Below, piece after piece: positions 8,671-17,776 of a stretch of 64,000 bases of DNA. The stretch is from positions 62,001 through 126,000 of the forward strand of contig NZ_JAHLDL010000002.1 in assembly GCF_018861315.1 (NCBI RefSeq), read 5' to 3'. A program made the translations under genes and the position numbers. Within the stretch, counting starts at the first letter, position 1. Every line of letters begins with the position of its first letter. The notes beneath the pieces are model-generated. The model had not been told where the DNA came from, made no database searches, and saw only the letters and a program-made list of their open reading frames with translations. The DNA comes from Clostridium bowmanii. Lineage in GTDB: Bacteria > Bacillota > Clostridia > Clostridiales > Clostridiaceae.

Positions 8671-8712
8671 GGAATGTAGCTAGATTTGTTTACACAAATT
8701 TAGCTACATTCC
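8671..8712 (-). terminator. Terminator of the dipeptidase gene
   Basis: GGAATGTAGCTAGATTTGT pairs with ACAAATTTAGCTACATTCC around a TTAC loop. On the minus strand the stem is followed by a T run (the A run near 8664-8669). It lies 13 bp beyond the dipeptidase stop. Confidence 0.85.
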
Positions 8713-8724
8713 CAATAGTTTATC

Positions 8725-9696
8725 TTAAAGGATTTCTTTCATTATTCTAAAAAAGTTTTTGTAGCTTATTTTTTCAATGTCTTCATCTGAATAATTTCTT
8801 TCTCTTAATATTTTAATCATATTTTGAGCTTTTGAAGCATTTTCAAAACCGATAGTGTTTGCGTCTTCCCCTTCAGCAAAGGCTAACATAGTTGCAGGAT
8901 CTAAATAATCATCAAAATCAAAACCGAATCCTATATGATCAATACCTATAACTTTAACCATATGATCAATATGATTTGCAAGATGCTGAATATCTCTCTT
9001 TTTAGGATCAATGTCTACTATATCTGCGAAAGCATTTAATCCAACTACGCCACCTCTATTTGCAATTGCTTTAAGTTGTTTGTCGGAAAGATTCCTAGGA
9101 ACATTGCATATAGCTCTACAGTTTGAATGTGAAGCAATGATTGGTTTTGTAGTGTTTTCTAGTATTTCCCAGAAAGTTTTATCATTAGCATGAGATACAT
9201 CTACAATCATGCCTAATTGTTCCATAAGTTTAACAGTTTTAACACCATCTTCTGTAAGCCCTCTAGATGGATCACCATCTTTTCCAGTAGCTAATTCATT
9301 TGTTTCATTCCATGTAAGCATAGCATGTCTTACACCAAACATATATAAAGCATAAATTAGATTTGAGTTATGTCCAAGCCCACTTAATCCCTCCATACCA
9401 ATTAAAACAGGCATTTTATTTTCAGAAAGAGCTATATCAATGTCACTGCCATATTTAATAATATGGAAAATATCTTTGTTCTCTAAAATTTCAGCTGACA
9501 TATGTTCAATTATTTCTAAAGTTCTTTTTGTAGGGTCAGTATCATAGGGAGGATCTATCCAAATAACAAATATGCCTCCACCAATATTACCTTTTTTGAA
9601 CTTTTCCATGTGTTTTGTTTTAAAAACATCTTTCATTCCCTTTTGTCTTTCTACAGTTACATCTGTCCATATATCTGCATGTGCGTCAAAAATCAT
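8725..9696 (-). CDS. Membrane dipeptidase family (peptidase M19) protein
   Basis: Zinc dipeptidase of the renal-dipeptidase family, about 323 aa. Metal-binding motifs are in order: DAHADI (HxD) near residue 6, IGMEG (Glu), VDVSHAND (His), IIASHSN (His) and HIGFGFDFD. ATG 9696 is preferred over the upstream TTG because the RBS AAAGAAGG fits it and the family begins with MIFDAHxD. It is read with the upstream DUF819 membrane protein (105-bp gap). Together they suggest uptake of a small peptide or amide and its hydrolysis in the cytoplasm. That pairing is inference. Confidence 0.9.
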   Translation of the reverse strand: MIFDAHADIWTDVTVERQKGMKDVFKTKHMEKFKKGNIGGGIFVIWIDPPYDTDPTKRTLEIIEHMSAEILENKDIFHIIKYGSDIDIALSENKMPVLIGMEGLSGLGHNSNLIYALYMFGVRHAMLTWNETNELATGKDGDPSRGLTEDGVKTVKLMEQLGMIVDVSHANDKTFWEILENTTKPIIASHSNCRAICNVPRNLSDKQLKAIANRGGVVGLNAFADIVDIDPKKRDIQHLANHIDHMVKVIGIDHIGFGFDFDDYLDPATMLAFAEGEDANTIGFENASKAQNMIKILRERNYSDEDIEKISYKNFFRIMKEIL

Positions 9697-9801
9697 GGTA
9701 TTGCCTTCTTTCAATTAATTATTTTAATTATATAAAATATAAATGATTAACATTAACCATCAATATAATCTGCTACTCTTATTTTCAACTCTCAATTGAA
9801 C

Positions 9802-11013
9802 TTATAATATGTTTCCTACAAATATTCCATAATAATTTCCGACAATATATCCCAGGGTACCTACTAATAGAACCGGAATTACAAGTGCCCCCCAGCCTTT
9901 AGCAATTGCCATTGCAGCTGCAGTTGTTGGCCCACCAATATTTGCATTAGAGGCTAATATAATCTGTTCTAAGTCAAATTTGAATAGTTTACCAAATCCA
10001 AGTGAGAAGATCATATTAACTAATACTATTATTAAACAGAATACTAATAATAAAGGTGACTTGTGGATTATTAATGAGATAGAAGCAGGTGCGCCTATAA
10101 CACAAAAGAATATATAGATTAAGAAAGTACCGATTTCTTGTGATCCATTAATATTTCCGAAGAAATTAGAGAAAAAAGTAGCTAAAAGCATTGTAAAAGT
10201 TGTTATAATTAAATATTTATTTCCTATAAGACCAACTAATAAATTTAATCCTAAACCTGATTCGGGTCCAATATGGATAAAACCATTAAAGTAATCAGCA
10301 ATCATAGTTGAAACAGCAACGATGATAAATGATGAAGCTACTGCTGTTGCTATATCGAGTAATGATATTTCTTTAGCTCCCCAGAACGTCGCAGCTTGTG
10401 TTTTGCCGCTATTTGGATCAGTGCTTTTTTCTAGCTCATCCATAAGAGGGTGCTTGTATGTTTTTTTGAAGAATCCTATAGAAGGTATTGTGGTTAAAAC
10501 AAAGAAATATAATGCCATTAAAAGATTATCAGCAACAACAGCAGCTGCAGCTAATTCTTTAGCTACATTAAAATGATCAGCCATAGCAGCAAAGTTAACA
10601 CTTCCGCCGGTGTAAGTACCGGTCATCATAGCAGCAATTACATTTAATTTTGGTATGTGATTTTTTAATAGTTGGAAGCCTATAATAGCACCAACTATAG
10701 TTCCTATACCGCTTATGAAATAGATTGCAAGTATTCTTCCACTATCCTTCCAGATTTTTTTTGCATCTGCTTTAAATAAGAGAAGTGGGATAGCTAAGGG
10801 TACTACGTAACCCCAGACATTGTCATATGTAGGTGCATCAGTTGGGATAATCTTTAAATTAGATAGTATCATCATGAATAATAAAGCTAGTACACAACCT
10901 GTGAGTCTATTGGCCCATTTATATTCTTGCTCTAAATAGATACTTAAAGCAGCAAAACCTGTAAGTATTGCCCATAATGCCCATGTGTTATCAGCATTTA
11001 TTAGTGTATGCAT
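9802..11013 (-). CDS. DUF819 family membrane transporter
   Basis: A 403-aa polytopic protein with about 10-12 hydrophobic helices. Gly/Thr-rich TGTYTGGSVNFAAM and ANIGGPTTAAAMA are the twin repeat motifs of the DUF819 (YjcL) family, which structurally resembles sodium-coupled carriers. The substrate is unknown. It is first in a two-gene leftward unit with the dipeptidase. RBS TAGGGAGGA precedes ATG 11013. About 145 bp of AT-rich DNA upstream should hold the promoter. Confidence 0.85.
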   Translation of the reverse strand: MHTLINADNTWALWAILTGFAALSIYLEQEYKWANRLTGCVLALLFMMILSNLKIIPTDAPTYDNVWGYVVPLAIPLLLFKADAKKIWKDSGRILAIYFISGIGTIVGAIIGFQLLKNHIPKLNVIAAMMTGTYTGGSVNFAAMADHFNVAKELAAAAVVADNLLMALYFFVLTTIPSIGFFKKTYKHPLMDELEKSTDPNSGKTQAATFWGAKEISLLDIATAVASSFIIVAVSTMIADYFNGFIHIGPESGLGLNLLVGLIGNKYLIITTFTMLLATFFSNFFGNINGSQEIGTFLIYIFFCVIGAPASISLIIHKSPLLLVFCLIIVLVNMIFSLGFGKLFKFDLEQIILASNANIGGPTTAAAMAIAKGWGALVIPVLLVGTLGYIVGNYYGIFVGNIL

Positions 11014-11204
11014 AGTTAGTCCTCCCTAAGATATAAGTAAGTATTATTTTTGATAACTAGAAACTTCAAAATAAAGAATTGATATATATATGTATAAATT
11101 ATATTACATTACTAAAATAATAATAAATTTGAAATGCATTTCATGTTTATTGTAGCACTTGTTAAAAATATGTCAAATTTGGTTTTATTTTAGGGTTAAT
11201 AGGT

Positions 11205-11252
11205 TAAATAGTAAAAAAATAAAGACAATTTGTCTTTACTTTTTACTATTTA
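11205..11252. terminator. Long near-perfect palindrome, probable bidirectional terminator
   Basis: TAAATAGTAAAAA...AAAGACAA meets TTGTCTTT...TTTTTACTATTTA with almost no loop. A and T runs on both sides allow termination in either direction. It sits between the start of the DUF819 gene and the NmrA remnant. Confidence 0.5.
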
Positions 11253-11391
11253 TTAGCTTTACACATGCATCAAATAAAAAAGTATATACATCTTCACCCT
11301 GTTTGATTACTTTACTAAAAACTATTTACTTTGGAATTAGTAATACTTTTAAATCACTAAACAAACTCTTAATCAACCTCCATTTTATCAA

Positions 11392-11580
11392 TTACTCCCA
11401 TGCTTTAACATAATCTTTTATAAACTCGTCTATAGTCCTAGGGTTTCTTTTTAATAGTACTTCAGCAGTATCCGTAACATGGTTTGCCATTCCAGCCTCA
11501 GAACCCTTAATATAATATGTCTTATTCTCATGGCCTTTTTCTACAAGTGTTCTTCCAATAATCTCACCAATATCTCTGAA
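11392..11580 (-). pseudogene. NmrA-like/SDR oxidoreductase C-terminal fragment
   Basis: Minus-strand text DIGEIIGRTLVEKGHENKTY, then a tail ending RNPRTIDEFIKDYVKAWE, is the end of an NmrA-type NAD(P)-binding oxidoreductase. The frame breaks near 11580. Further decayed coding text (EKMDHICKEICDKYEDSHKL) runs to about 11715. There is no intact start. Confidence 0.5.
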
Positions 11581-11897
11581 TTATCATAATTCTCAAAATT
11601 TATAGTTTCAACACCATTATATTGGTTAGCATGATTTAATCTATATCCAACTCTATCCACAGTTTATGGCTATCTTCGTATTTGTCACATATTTCTTTAC
11701 AAATATGATCCATTTTCTCCTAACTAGGACAATACATTGTGCCATGCATGGACTCCATCAGATGAATTAGAATTAGTAATCAAGTTAATGAGGGCTTTTG
11801 CCATCGTAAGTTCAGCTTCTATTAGTTCTGGTTTATTGCAAGATTTAGCAAGGTCCTTAATTTCATTAATTTCATTTTTTTTGGACCTCCGACGTGA

Positions 11898-11927
11898 TTG
11901 AGGGAAGCTAAGCGAGCCTCTTGCTAT
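11898..11927 (+). repeat. 30-bp dispersed motif, copy 1
   Basis: TTGAGGG...TAAGCGA...CCTCTTGCTAT. The core is shared with 17475-17504 and 26134-26164, all in the same orientation. GAGG and CCTC can pair, leaving the invariant AAGCGA in the loop. It lies inside an otherwise unconvincing 83-codon minus-strand frame. Confidence 0.6.
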
Positions 11928-12274
11928 TGACTTAAGGCAAATGGAAAGAGTGCAAAAATCATTGTGATTTTGCACTCATAACTTGTAGTATTTTTTTGAA
12001 CCTCTAACGTAAATCTGATAAAAACTAATAATTTACAGGTGCTTTTATAGAGTAATAACTTAGTTATCAGCTATGAAAAACTTTAGAAATACTCAGGGCC
12101 TTAATGTAGATTAAGGTTTGTACATATCCTAAAACCTTGAGATTTTCATGCGTAATTTTGAAGATGACGTTATAGATTAAGTTGCTAAAAAACTATAATA
12201 TGATTTATCAACTGGAGAATTTATTCTTAGTGAGGTTATGCAAGGACAGCATAAGCGAAACTATTTTGCCACTT
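11928..12274. other. Intergenic with a small coding-like remnant
   Basis: A plus-strand stretch ending near 12280 reads YDLSTGEFILSEVMQGQ and then stops. It has no start and I do not recognise it. Otherwise this is AT-rich spacer before the PTS operon. Confidence 0.35.
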
Positions 12275-12318
12275 CTGTGTAAAAATGATTGACTATGTAT
12301 ATGTTTACACAGCATGAT
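12275..12318 (+). promoter_or_regulatory. Operator-like inverted repeat and promoter of the PTS operon
   Basis: CTGTGTAAA (12275-12283) and TTTACACAG (12304-12312) are perfect 9-bp inverted arms. A -35-like TTGACT (12289-12294) lies between them and a weak CATGAT -10 follows at an 18-bp spacing. The site is 41-84 bp before the SIS gene start. The regulator that binds it is not known. Confidence 0.45.
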
Positions 12319-12358
12319 TTCTTACATATACTTGTACTATAAGAAGGGAGTTGTAACT

Positions 12359-13435
12359 ATGAAAAAGAGCATTATGTGGAATCATATTTATGAAGAAACT
12401 AATAAACTAAAAACATTACTAGCAAGTACTCAAGTTGAAAAATTTTTAGAAATATATGACACAAAAGCAATTAAAAAAATGATATTTGTAGCCTCTGGCA
12501 GTTCACTTAATATCGCAACTGTAGCAAAAAAGTTTTATGGGGATCTAGCACAAATTGATGTAAGTACCTATACACCTTCAGAATTTATTTTTAATAGTAA
12601 GATGTTAGATAGTTTTAATAAAGAGACTACCTTAGTGGTTGCTATTTCGCAAACCGGTACAAGTAGTGGAACAATAAATTCAATATCTTGTGCGAAAGAG
12701 TTAGGATATAAGGTATTATCTATTACTGAAAGAAGAAATACACCAGCACAGGAAATGAGTGATTATTATTTAAATTTCTTAAGTGATTTAGAAGATTGTA
12801 ATGCAAAAACTAAGGGATTTAGTAACTCACTAACACTTTTAGAAATATTAGCTATCCAAATAGCAAAAGAGAAAGCTGTGATTACAGATGAAACTTTTAA
12901 AGCTTACATGGACGAAATTAAGGCTAGCATTGATGATATTCCCTCCACTATAGAAAATACAGAAAAGTGGTTACATGAGCATAAAGATTGGAGTGCAATT
13001 AATCATCTCCTTGTAATAGGGAATGGGACAAATTATGGAGTGGCAGTAGAAGGTATGTTAAAAATACTAGAGACTTTATGCATACCCGCTTCAATTTGTG
13101 AATTAGGGGAGTTTTCACATGGATTTCATAGAACCATTACTAATAATAGTAATGTAATAACTATATTTACAGATGAACCTGGAAAGGATAATATGAAGAG
13201 AACTAATGAATATTTAATTAAAAAAGCGGGAAAATTACTGGTAATTAATGCAACAAAGGAAGTTATAAAAGGCGATAATTATATAAATGTAGTATACCGA
13301 CCACTTACCGCATCTTCATTAAATATTTCAGTTGTATTTCAAGTTATAGCAACAGCTCTTCCAGAGATAATTGGACATGATCCAAATTATCCAATGAATG
13401 AAGATTATACAAAAATAGTGGGTACACGAGTATAG
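12359..13435 (+). CDS. SIS-domain sugar-phosphate isomerase/deglycase-like protein
   Basis: About 358 aa with two SIS (sugar isomerase) domains. The first has FVASGSSLNIATVAKKF and AISQTGTSSGT, the phosphosugar-binding loops. The second has VIGNGTNYGVAVEGMLK and CELGEFSHG. The layout matches GlmS isomerase-half, FrlB and GfrF-type deglycases. ATG 12359 follows RBS AAGAAGGGAG and is preferred to the longer frame starting at 12314. Being first in a fructose-family PTS operon, it probably acts on the 6-phosphorylated product of the transporter, perhaps an amino sugar or fructosamine. Substrate is inference. Confidence 0.85.
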   Translation: MKKSIMWNHIYEETNKLKTLLASTQVEKFLEIYDTKAIKKMIFVASGSSLNIATVAKKFYGDLAQIDVSTYTPSEFIFNSKMLDSFNKETTLVVAISQTGTSSGTINSISCAKELGYKVLSITERRNTPAQEMSDYYLNFLSDLEDCNAKTKGFSNSLTLLEILAIQIAKEKAVITDETFKAYMDEIKASIDDIPSTIENTEKWLHEHKDWSAINHLLVIGNGTNYGVAVEGMLKILETLCIPASICELGEFSHGFHRTITNNSNVITIFTDEPGKDNMKRTNEYLIKKAGKLLVINATKEVIKGDNYINVVYRPLTASSLNISVVFQVIATALPEIIGHDPNYPMNEDYTKIVGTRV

Positions 13436-13529
13436 AAATTATATAATAGAGAGCGATAAGTACCTCCTTTATTCTTAATTGCGGTTAATGTAATTATTGA
13501 TTAATATAATGCTTTAAAAGAGGTGAATT

Positions 13530-15488
13530 ATGGATAGGAAAAAAGAGATATTCAGGTTGGTTTTTAGTTCAAAAGAATATATCACTGTAAATGATATAGC
13601 AAAGTCTTTGGGCATCTCAGCAAAAACCGTACGCAACGATTTGCTTGAATTAGAGGTGTATGCAACTAATTTCAGATGCGAAATAGTGAAGATCCCAGGA
13701 AAAGGAGTTTCCTATGTAGGAGACTTAGATAATGTGCAAAAATTAATGACATCCTTTGATAATTCCAAACTGGACAAAATTGATTCACCGGAATATCGTC
13801 AACAAAGAATATTGTTAAAATTATTTAATTCACAAGAAGCAACCTTAATCAAACAGTTAAGTATAGAGCTTCACGTAAGTAGAGCGACCATTAACAAAGA
13901 CATAATTATTCTTAATCAATGGTTAAGTTCCTATAACCTAATTATTGAATATTTAAAATCTAAAGGTGTTCATATAGTTGGGAGTGAAAATGATAAGCGA
14001 AATGCTATGGCAATGGTGTTTTCTTATAATCAGCGCGGCGGCAAAGTAAATTTAATTACATACCATGATTCAAAGGTAATATATACAGATGCTATTTTAA
14101 ATTTGGAAAAGGTGCTAGGCATTGATTTCAATAAGTTGATCGCAATGATTCATAGAGTGGAAAGGGGCTTTGGTAACGTATTTTCAACAGAAGCTACAGT
14201 AACTCTTGCAATGAATCTTGCTGTTATAATAAATAGAGCAAAAAACGGTCACCGTATCCTGCTTGACTTTGAATTAGTTAATATTTTAAAAGGTAGTGAA
14301 GAATTAAAAATTATAGAAGAACTGGTGGAGAATGTTAAAAATGAGTTTAATATTACATTACCAGAGCCGGAGAGGTATTATATACTGCTACATTTCCTTG
14401 GAGCAAAGGTTCTAAAAAATGGCATAATACAGCCCTTAGACATGAAAATAAACTTTGAAAACGAAGAGATCATCCGTGAATTTGTGGAAAAAATACAAAT
14501 TGATATTGGATTATTCTTAGAAAATGATAGCAAGCTAATTGAAAGTTTAATGCTTCATATTAAACCATCAATAAATCGAATACTATATGGCTTAACCCTC
14601 CACAATCCGCTACTTTCAGAAATTAAGAGGGATTATGGTGAGATTTTCCGTATTGTATCTAAGCATAAATCTATTATAGATGACTATTTTCACATAAAAC
14701 TTCCTGAGGATGAAATTGCATATTTGGTTTTACATTTTGTAGTTTCAGTAGAACGAAGCTCCAAAACCATACGAATATTAATTGCTTGCGCAAGTGGTAT
14801 AGGAATTTCGCAATTACTAGCTGTTAAAATTGAACGATTATTTAAAAATATCGAAATTGTTGCAGTTATTTCCATATATGAAATTGAAAAATATAAGCAT
14901 CAAAATATAGACCTTTTAATTTCAACAGTGGATACTGAGGAGAACGATGAATTTAAAACTATTGTTGTGAATCCTTTATTAAGTCAGAACGACATAATAA
15001 GTATTACAGATATTATTAATCATAACCAGGTTAGGACTAATTTAGATAATTTGTTTTATGAAGAAAATATTTATTTGAATGTGGACCTTGATAGTAAAGA
15101 AGAAGTTTTAAAATTTGCCTATGAGAAGCTTATGATAAATCATTATGTAAGAGAATATTATTATGAAACACTTATAGGTAGAGAGAAAAAGGGTTCTACT
15201 TATATAGGAAATAATGTTGCAGTTGTGCATGGTGACATGAGCGAAGTTATATTTAATTGTTTGCAAATTATCAAACTGAAACAACCGATTTTATGGAATG
15301 ATAAAGATCGTGTTGATTTTATCATAAATGTGGTATGTACGAAAAAAGATTCTATTTATTTTACAAAAGTTTTCCGTAAATTAGGAAATTATTTAGATGA
15401 CATTGATTTTTGGAATAGAATTAAGAGTGCAAATACCTCAAAAGAAATGTCGAAATTATTAAATAAGGAGTTGGCAAATGATTATTGA
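13530..15488 (+). CDS. PRD-domain transcriptional activator (BglG/MtlR type)
   Basis: A 652-aa PTS-controlled regulator. An N-terminal HTH (ITVNDIAKSLGISAKTVRNDL) is followed by a second HTH/Mga-like segment (LSIELHVSRATINKDI). Two PRD domains follow, with candidate phosphorylated His in HRVERGFG, YILLHFLG, LMLHIKPS and YLVLHFVVS. Then come an EIIB-Gat-like segment (ILIACASGIGISQ with its Cys) and an EIIA-like end (VAVVHGDMSE). RBS AAAGAGGTGAA. The stop overlaps the IIA start by 11 bp. It likely senses PTS phosphorylation and activates this operon. Confidence 0.9.
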   Translation: MDRKKEIFRLVFSSKEYITVNDIAKSLGISAKTVRNDLLELEVYATNFRCEIVKIPGKGVSYVGDLDNVQKLMTSFDNSKLDKIDSPEYRQQRILLKLFNSQEATLIKQLSIELHVSRATINKDIIILNQWLSSYNLIIEYLKSKGVHIVGSENDKRNAMAMVFSYNQRGGKVNLITYHDSKVIYTDAILNLEKVLGIDFNKLIAMIHRVERGFGNVFSTEATVTLAMNLAVIINRAKNGHRILLDFELVNILKGSEELKIIEELVENVKNEFNITLPEPERYYILLHFLGAKVLKNGIIQPLDMKINFENEEIIREFVEKIQIDIGLFLENDSKLIESLMLHIKPSINRILYGLTLHNPLLSEIKRDYGEIFRIVSKHKSIIDDYFHIKLPEDEIAYLVLHFVVSVERSSKTIRILIACASGIGISQLLAVKIERLFKNIEIVAVISIYEIEKYKHQNIDLLISTVDTEENDEFKTIVVNPLLSQNDIISITDIINHNQVRTNLDNLFYEENIYLNVDLDSKEEVLKFAYEKLMINHYVREYYYETLIGREKKGSTYIGNNVAVVHGDMSEVIFNCLQIIKLKQPILWNDKDRVDFIINVVCTKKDSIYFTKVFRKLGNYLDDIDFWNRIKSANTSKEMSKLLNKELANDY

Positions 15489-15924
15489 CGAAAAGTTAAT
15501 TATTCTAGATTTAGATGTTAATAATAAATTAGAAGCAATTGCATCATTGAGTGAAACTGCAGGAAAAGCAGGGAGATTAAGCGATATAGATATATATTGT
15601 CAAAAGGTTAAAAAAAGAGAGGATGAAGTGTCAACAGATATGGGATTTGGAATAGCAATACCTCATGGAAAATCGGATGTAGTTTTAGATCCATTTGTAG
15701 TTTTTGCAAAATTAAAAAAACCGATTGTCTGGAATGAAGAGGAAAACAGTAAAGTAAATCTGATTTTTATGATAGGAGCACCAGAAAATAGTAAAGATAA
15801 CGTACACTTAAAGATTTTGTCTCAAATAGCTGGAAAGTTAATGGATGAGGACTTCTTGAATGATTTAAGAAATGTAACAGAAAAAGAAACAGTATTAAAT
15901 TATTTTAAAAGTATAATAATTTAG
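15478..15924 (+). CDS. PTS fructose-family IIA component
   Basis: A 148-aa EIIA of the mannitol/fructose type. The phospho-accepting His is His63 in GIAIPHGKSD. It receives phosphate from HPr and passes it to IIB. It overlaps the regulator gene by 11 bp and ends 11 bp before IIC, so the genes are co-translated. Confidence 0.92.
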   Translation: MIIDEKLIILDLDVNNKLEAIASLSETAGKAGRLSDIDIYCQKVKKREDEVSTDMGFGIAIPHGKSDVVLDPFVVFAKLKKPIVWNEEENSKVNLIFMIGAPENSKDNVHLKILSQIAGKLMDEDFLNDLRNVTEKETVLNYFKSIII

Positions 15925-15935
15925 GGGGCGATATT

Positions 15936-16979
15936 ATGGGTAAGATTAAAGAAGAATTAATAAACATTAGAAAAGCTCTTATGACAGGTGTAGGTTATAT
16001 GATTCCTTTTGTAGTATTTGGTGGTATTTTAATTGCATTGACAATTGCATTTTCAGGAATTACACCAAAGGAAGGCGCTGTTATTGCAAATCCAATTTTA
16101 AAAAGATTATTTGATCTTGGTGTACTATCTATGGGATATATGGTTCCAATCTTAGCTGCATTTATAGCTTTCGGATTAGCTGACCGCGCTGGTATTATGC
16201 CAGGTTTCATTGGTGGAGCAATTGCCGCGCAGGCTGGGACAGGATTTTTAGGGGCTTTGGTAGCTGGTATTTTAGCAGGCTACGTAGTTAATCTTATAAA
16301 AAAGATTAACCTTCCAATTGCATTAAAATCATTGATGCCGATTTTTATTATACCATTAGTTGGTGGAGTAATAGTAGCTTTAACAATGGAATATGTTATT
16401 TGTGCACCATTAACATCCTTTAATGGAGTTATGACTACTTTTCTTAGTAATATGAGAGGGGGAAATATAATTCTTCTAGCAGCAATCTTAGGATTTATGA
16501 CAGCCTTTGATATGGGTGGACCAGTCAATGTTGTTGCTTGCTTATTCGCATGGTCTTTCTTCCCTGAAAACATATATACACTAGCTGGTCCAGTGGCGGT
16601 CGCTATTTGTACGCCACCACTCGGTATGGGACTTGCTACACTATTATCTAAGAAAAAATATACAGAGGAAGATCGTGAAGCGGGAAAAGCGGCCCTTGCA
16701 ATGGGCATGATTGGTATTTCTGAAGGTGCAATACCTTTTGCTGCTAAAGATCCAATTAGAGTATTGCCATCCATATGTGTTGGAGGTATGGTAGGCGCAA
16801 TAATAGCAATGCTTGCAAAAGTATCATGTTATGCACCACATGGTGGACTTATAGTCATGTTAGTAGTAGATAAAAAAATATATTATATTCTAGCCATTGT
16901 AATTGGGTCCCTTGTAACTGCTCTTATGGTGAATTTCCTAAAAAAAGATATTGTGGAAACGGATGAGATAGTCTATTAA
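15936..16979 (+). CDS. PTS fructose-family IIC permease
   Basis: A 347-aa membrane channel of the fructose PTS family. Hydrophobic helices carry family motifs GVGYMIPFVVFGGILIAL, GLADRAGIMPGFIGG, FDMGGPVNVVA and ISEGAIPFAAKDP. It takes up sugar as IIB phosphorylates it. It is a stand-alone IIC, not fused to IIA or IIB. RBS TTAGGGGGCGA. Confidence 0.93.
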   Translation: MGKIKEELINIRKALMTGVGYMIPFVVFGGILIALTIAFSGITPKEGAVIANPILKRLFDLGVLSMGYMVPILAAFIAFGLADRAGIMPGFIGGAIAAQAGTGFLGALVAGILAGYVVNLIKKINLPIALKSLMPIFIIPLVGGVIVALTMEYVICAPLTSFNGVMTTFLSNMRGGNIILLAAILGFMTAFDMGGPVNVVACLFAWSFFPENIYTLAGPVAVAICTPPLGMGLATLLSKKKYTEEDREAGKAALAMGMIGISEGAIPFAAKDPIRVLPSICVGGMVGAIIAMLAKVSCYAPHGGLIVMLVVDKKIYYILAIVIGSLVTALMVNFLKKDIVETDEIVY

Positions 16980-17013
16980 GAAAAAATACGATTAAAAATT
17001 AGGAGGATATATC

Positions 17014-17322
17014 ATGTATATTATTGGAGTAACATCATGTTCTACAGGAATTGCACATACTTATATGGCGGCGGAAGCAATTAAAAAAGCGGCTAAAAAA
17101 ATGGGTCACACTGTGAAAATAGAAACTCAAGGAGCTCTTGGAATTGAAAATAAGTTATCTAAAAAGGATATTGAAACTGCGGATTTAATTATTATTTGTG
17201 CAGACGTATCTTTAAGAGAATCTGAGAGATTCTCAGGAAAGAAAACTTATGATAGCGCAACAGAAGTATTTATAAAAGATGCACAAGGTGCTTTAGCAAA
17301 AGCAATTTTAACTGTAGAATAA
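17014..17322 (+). CDS. PTS fructose-family IIB component
   Basis: A 102-aa IIB. The phospho-Cys is Cys9 in TSCSTGIAHTYMAAEA, the canonical fructose IIB motif. It transfers phosphate from IIA-His63 to the sugar. Last gene of the operon, followed by a strong terminator. RBS TAGGAGGAT. Confidence 0.93.
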   Translation: MYIIGVTSCSTGIAHTYMAAEAIKKAAKKMGHTVKIETQGALGIENKLSKKDIETADLIIICADVSLRESERFSGKKTYDSATEVFIKDAQGALAKAILTVE

Positions 17323-17360
17323 ATAAATAGAAAATGTATGAAGGAGCAAGGTTTTGATGA

Positions 17361-17399
17361 AACACTTGGAATAATTTAAATATGATTCCAAGTGTTTTT
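17361..17399 (+). terminator. Rho-independent terminator of the PTS operon
   Basis: AACACTTGGAAT pairs with ATTCCAAGTGTT, followed by a T run. Confidence 0.92.
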
Positions 17400-17474
17400 C
17401 TATCTTAATCATTTGCATTTATTTTTACTGCAATGGAATGCTTGAATTGTTGATTTTCTGGGCCTCGGAGGTGT

Positions 17475-17504
17475 TTGAGGGGAGATAAGCGACCCTCATG
17501 CTAT
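17475..17504 (+). repeat. 30-bp dispersed motif, copy 2
   Basis: TTGAGGGGAGATAAGCGA followed by CCCTCATGCTAT. TGAGGG and CCCTCA form a perfect 6-bp stem around an 11-nt loop containing AAGCGA. Same orientation and length as the copy at 11898. Confidence 0.65.
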
Positions 17505-17570
17505 ACTTTTATCAAATAATAACATTTAATTTTGATTACGTACAAATAGAAAGAAAGGCATATATATAAT

Positions 17571-17614
17571 AAGACTACCCTCTTTTTAAGATACTTTAGA
17601 GAGCGTAGTCTTTT
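17571..17614 (+). terminator. Terminator-like hairpin
   Basis: AAGACTAC pairs with GTAGTCTT, with an inner CTCT/AGAG, then TTTT. It stands alone between the 30-bp motif and the lysozyme gene. It could end a short untranslated transcript that starts near the motif. Confidence 0.6.
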
Positions 17615-17776
17615 CACATGTCAACAACAATATTTAAGTTCGTAAATTATTGAACCCAAAACTGATGATGCAATATTCCATTAATAAGCTCTTTACTACA
17701 AATAGTAGCAGAGATATGGGTTGAATCATATCTTATACCGAGAAAATAATTTAAATGGGGGGGGGAATGAATTTTT

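Noticed and set aside
11724-11975. 83-codon minus-strand frame
   Set aside because: It contains the 30-bp dispersed motif in the middle and shows no family resemblance or good start signal.
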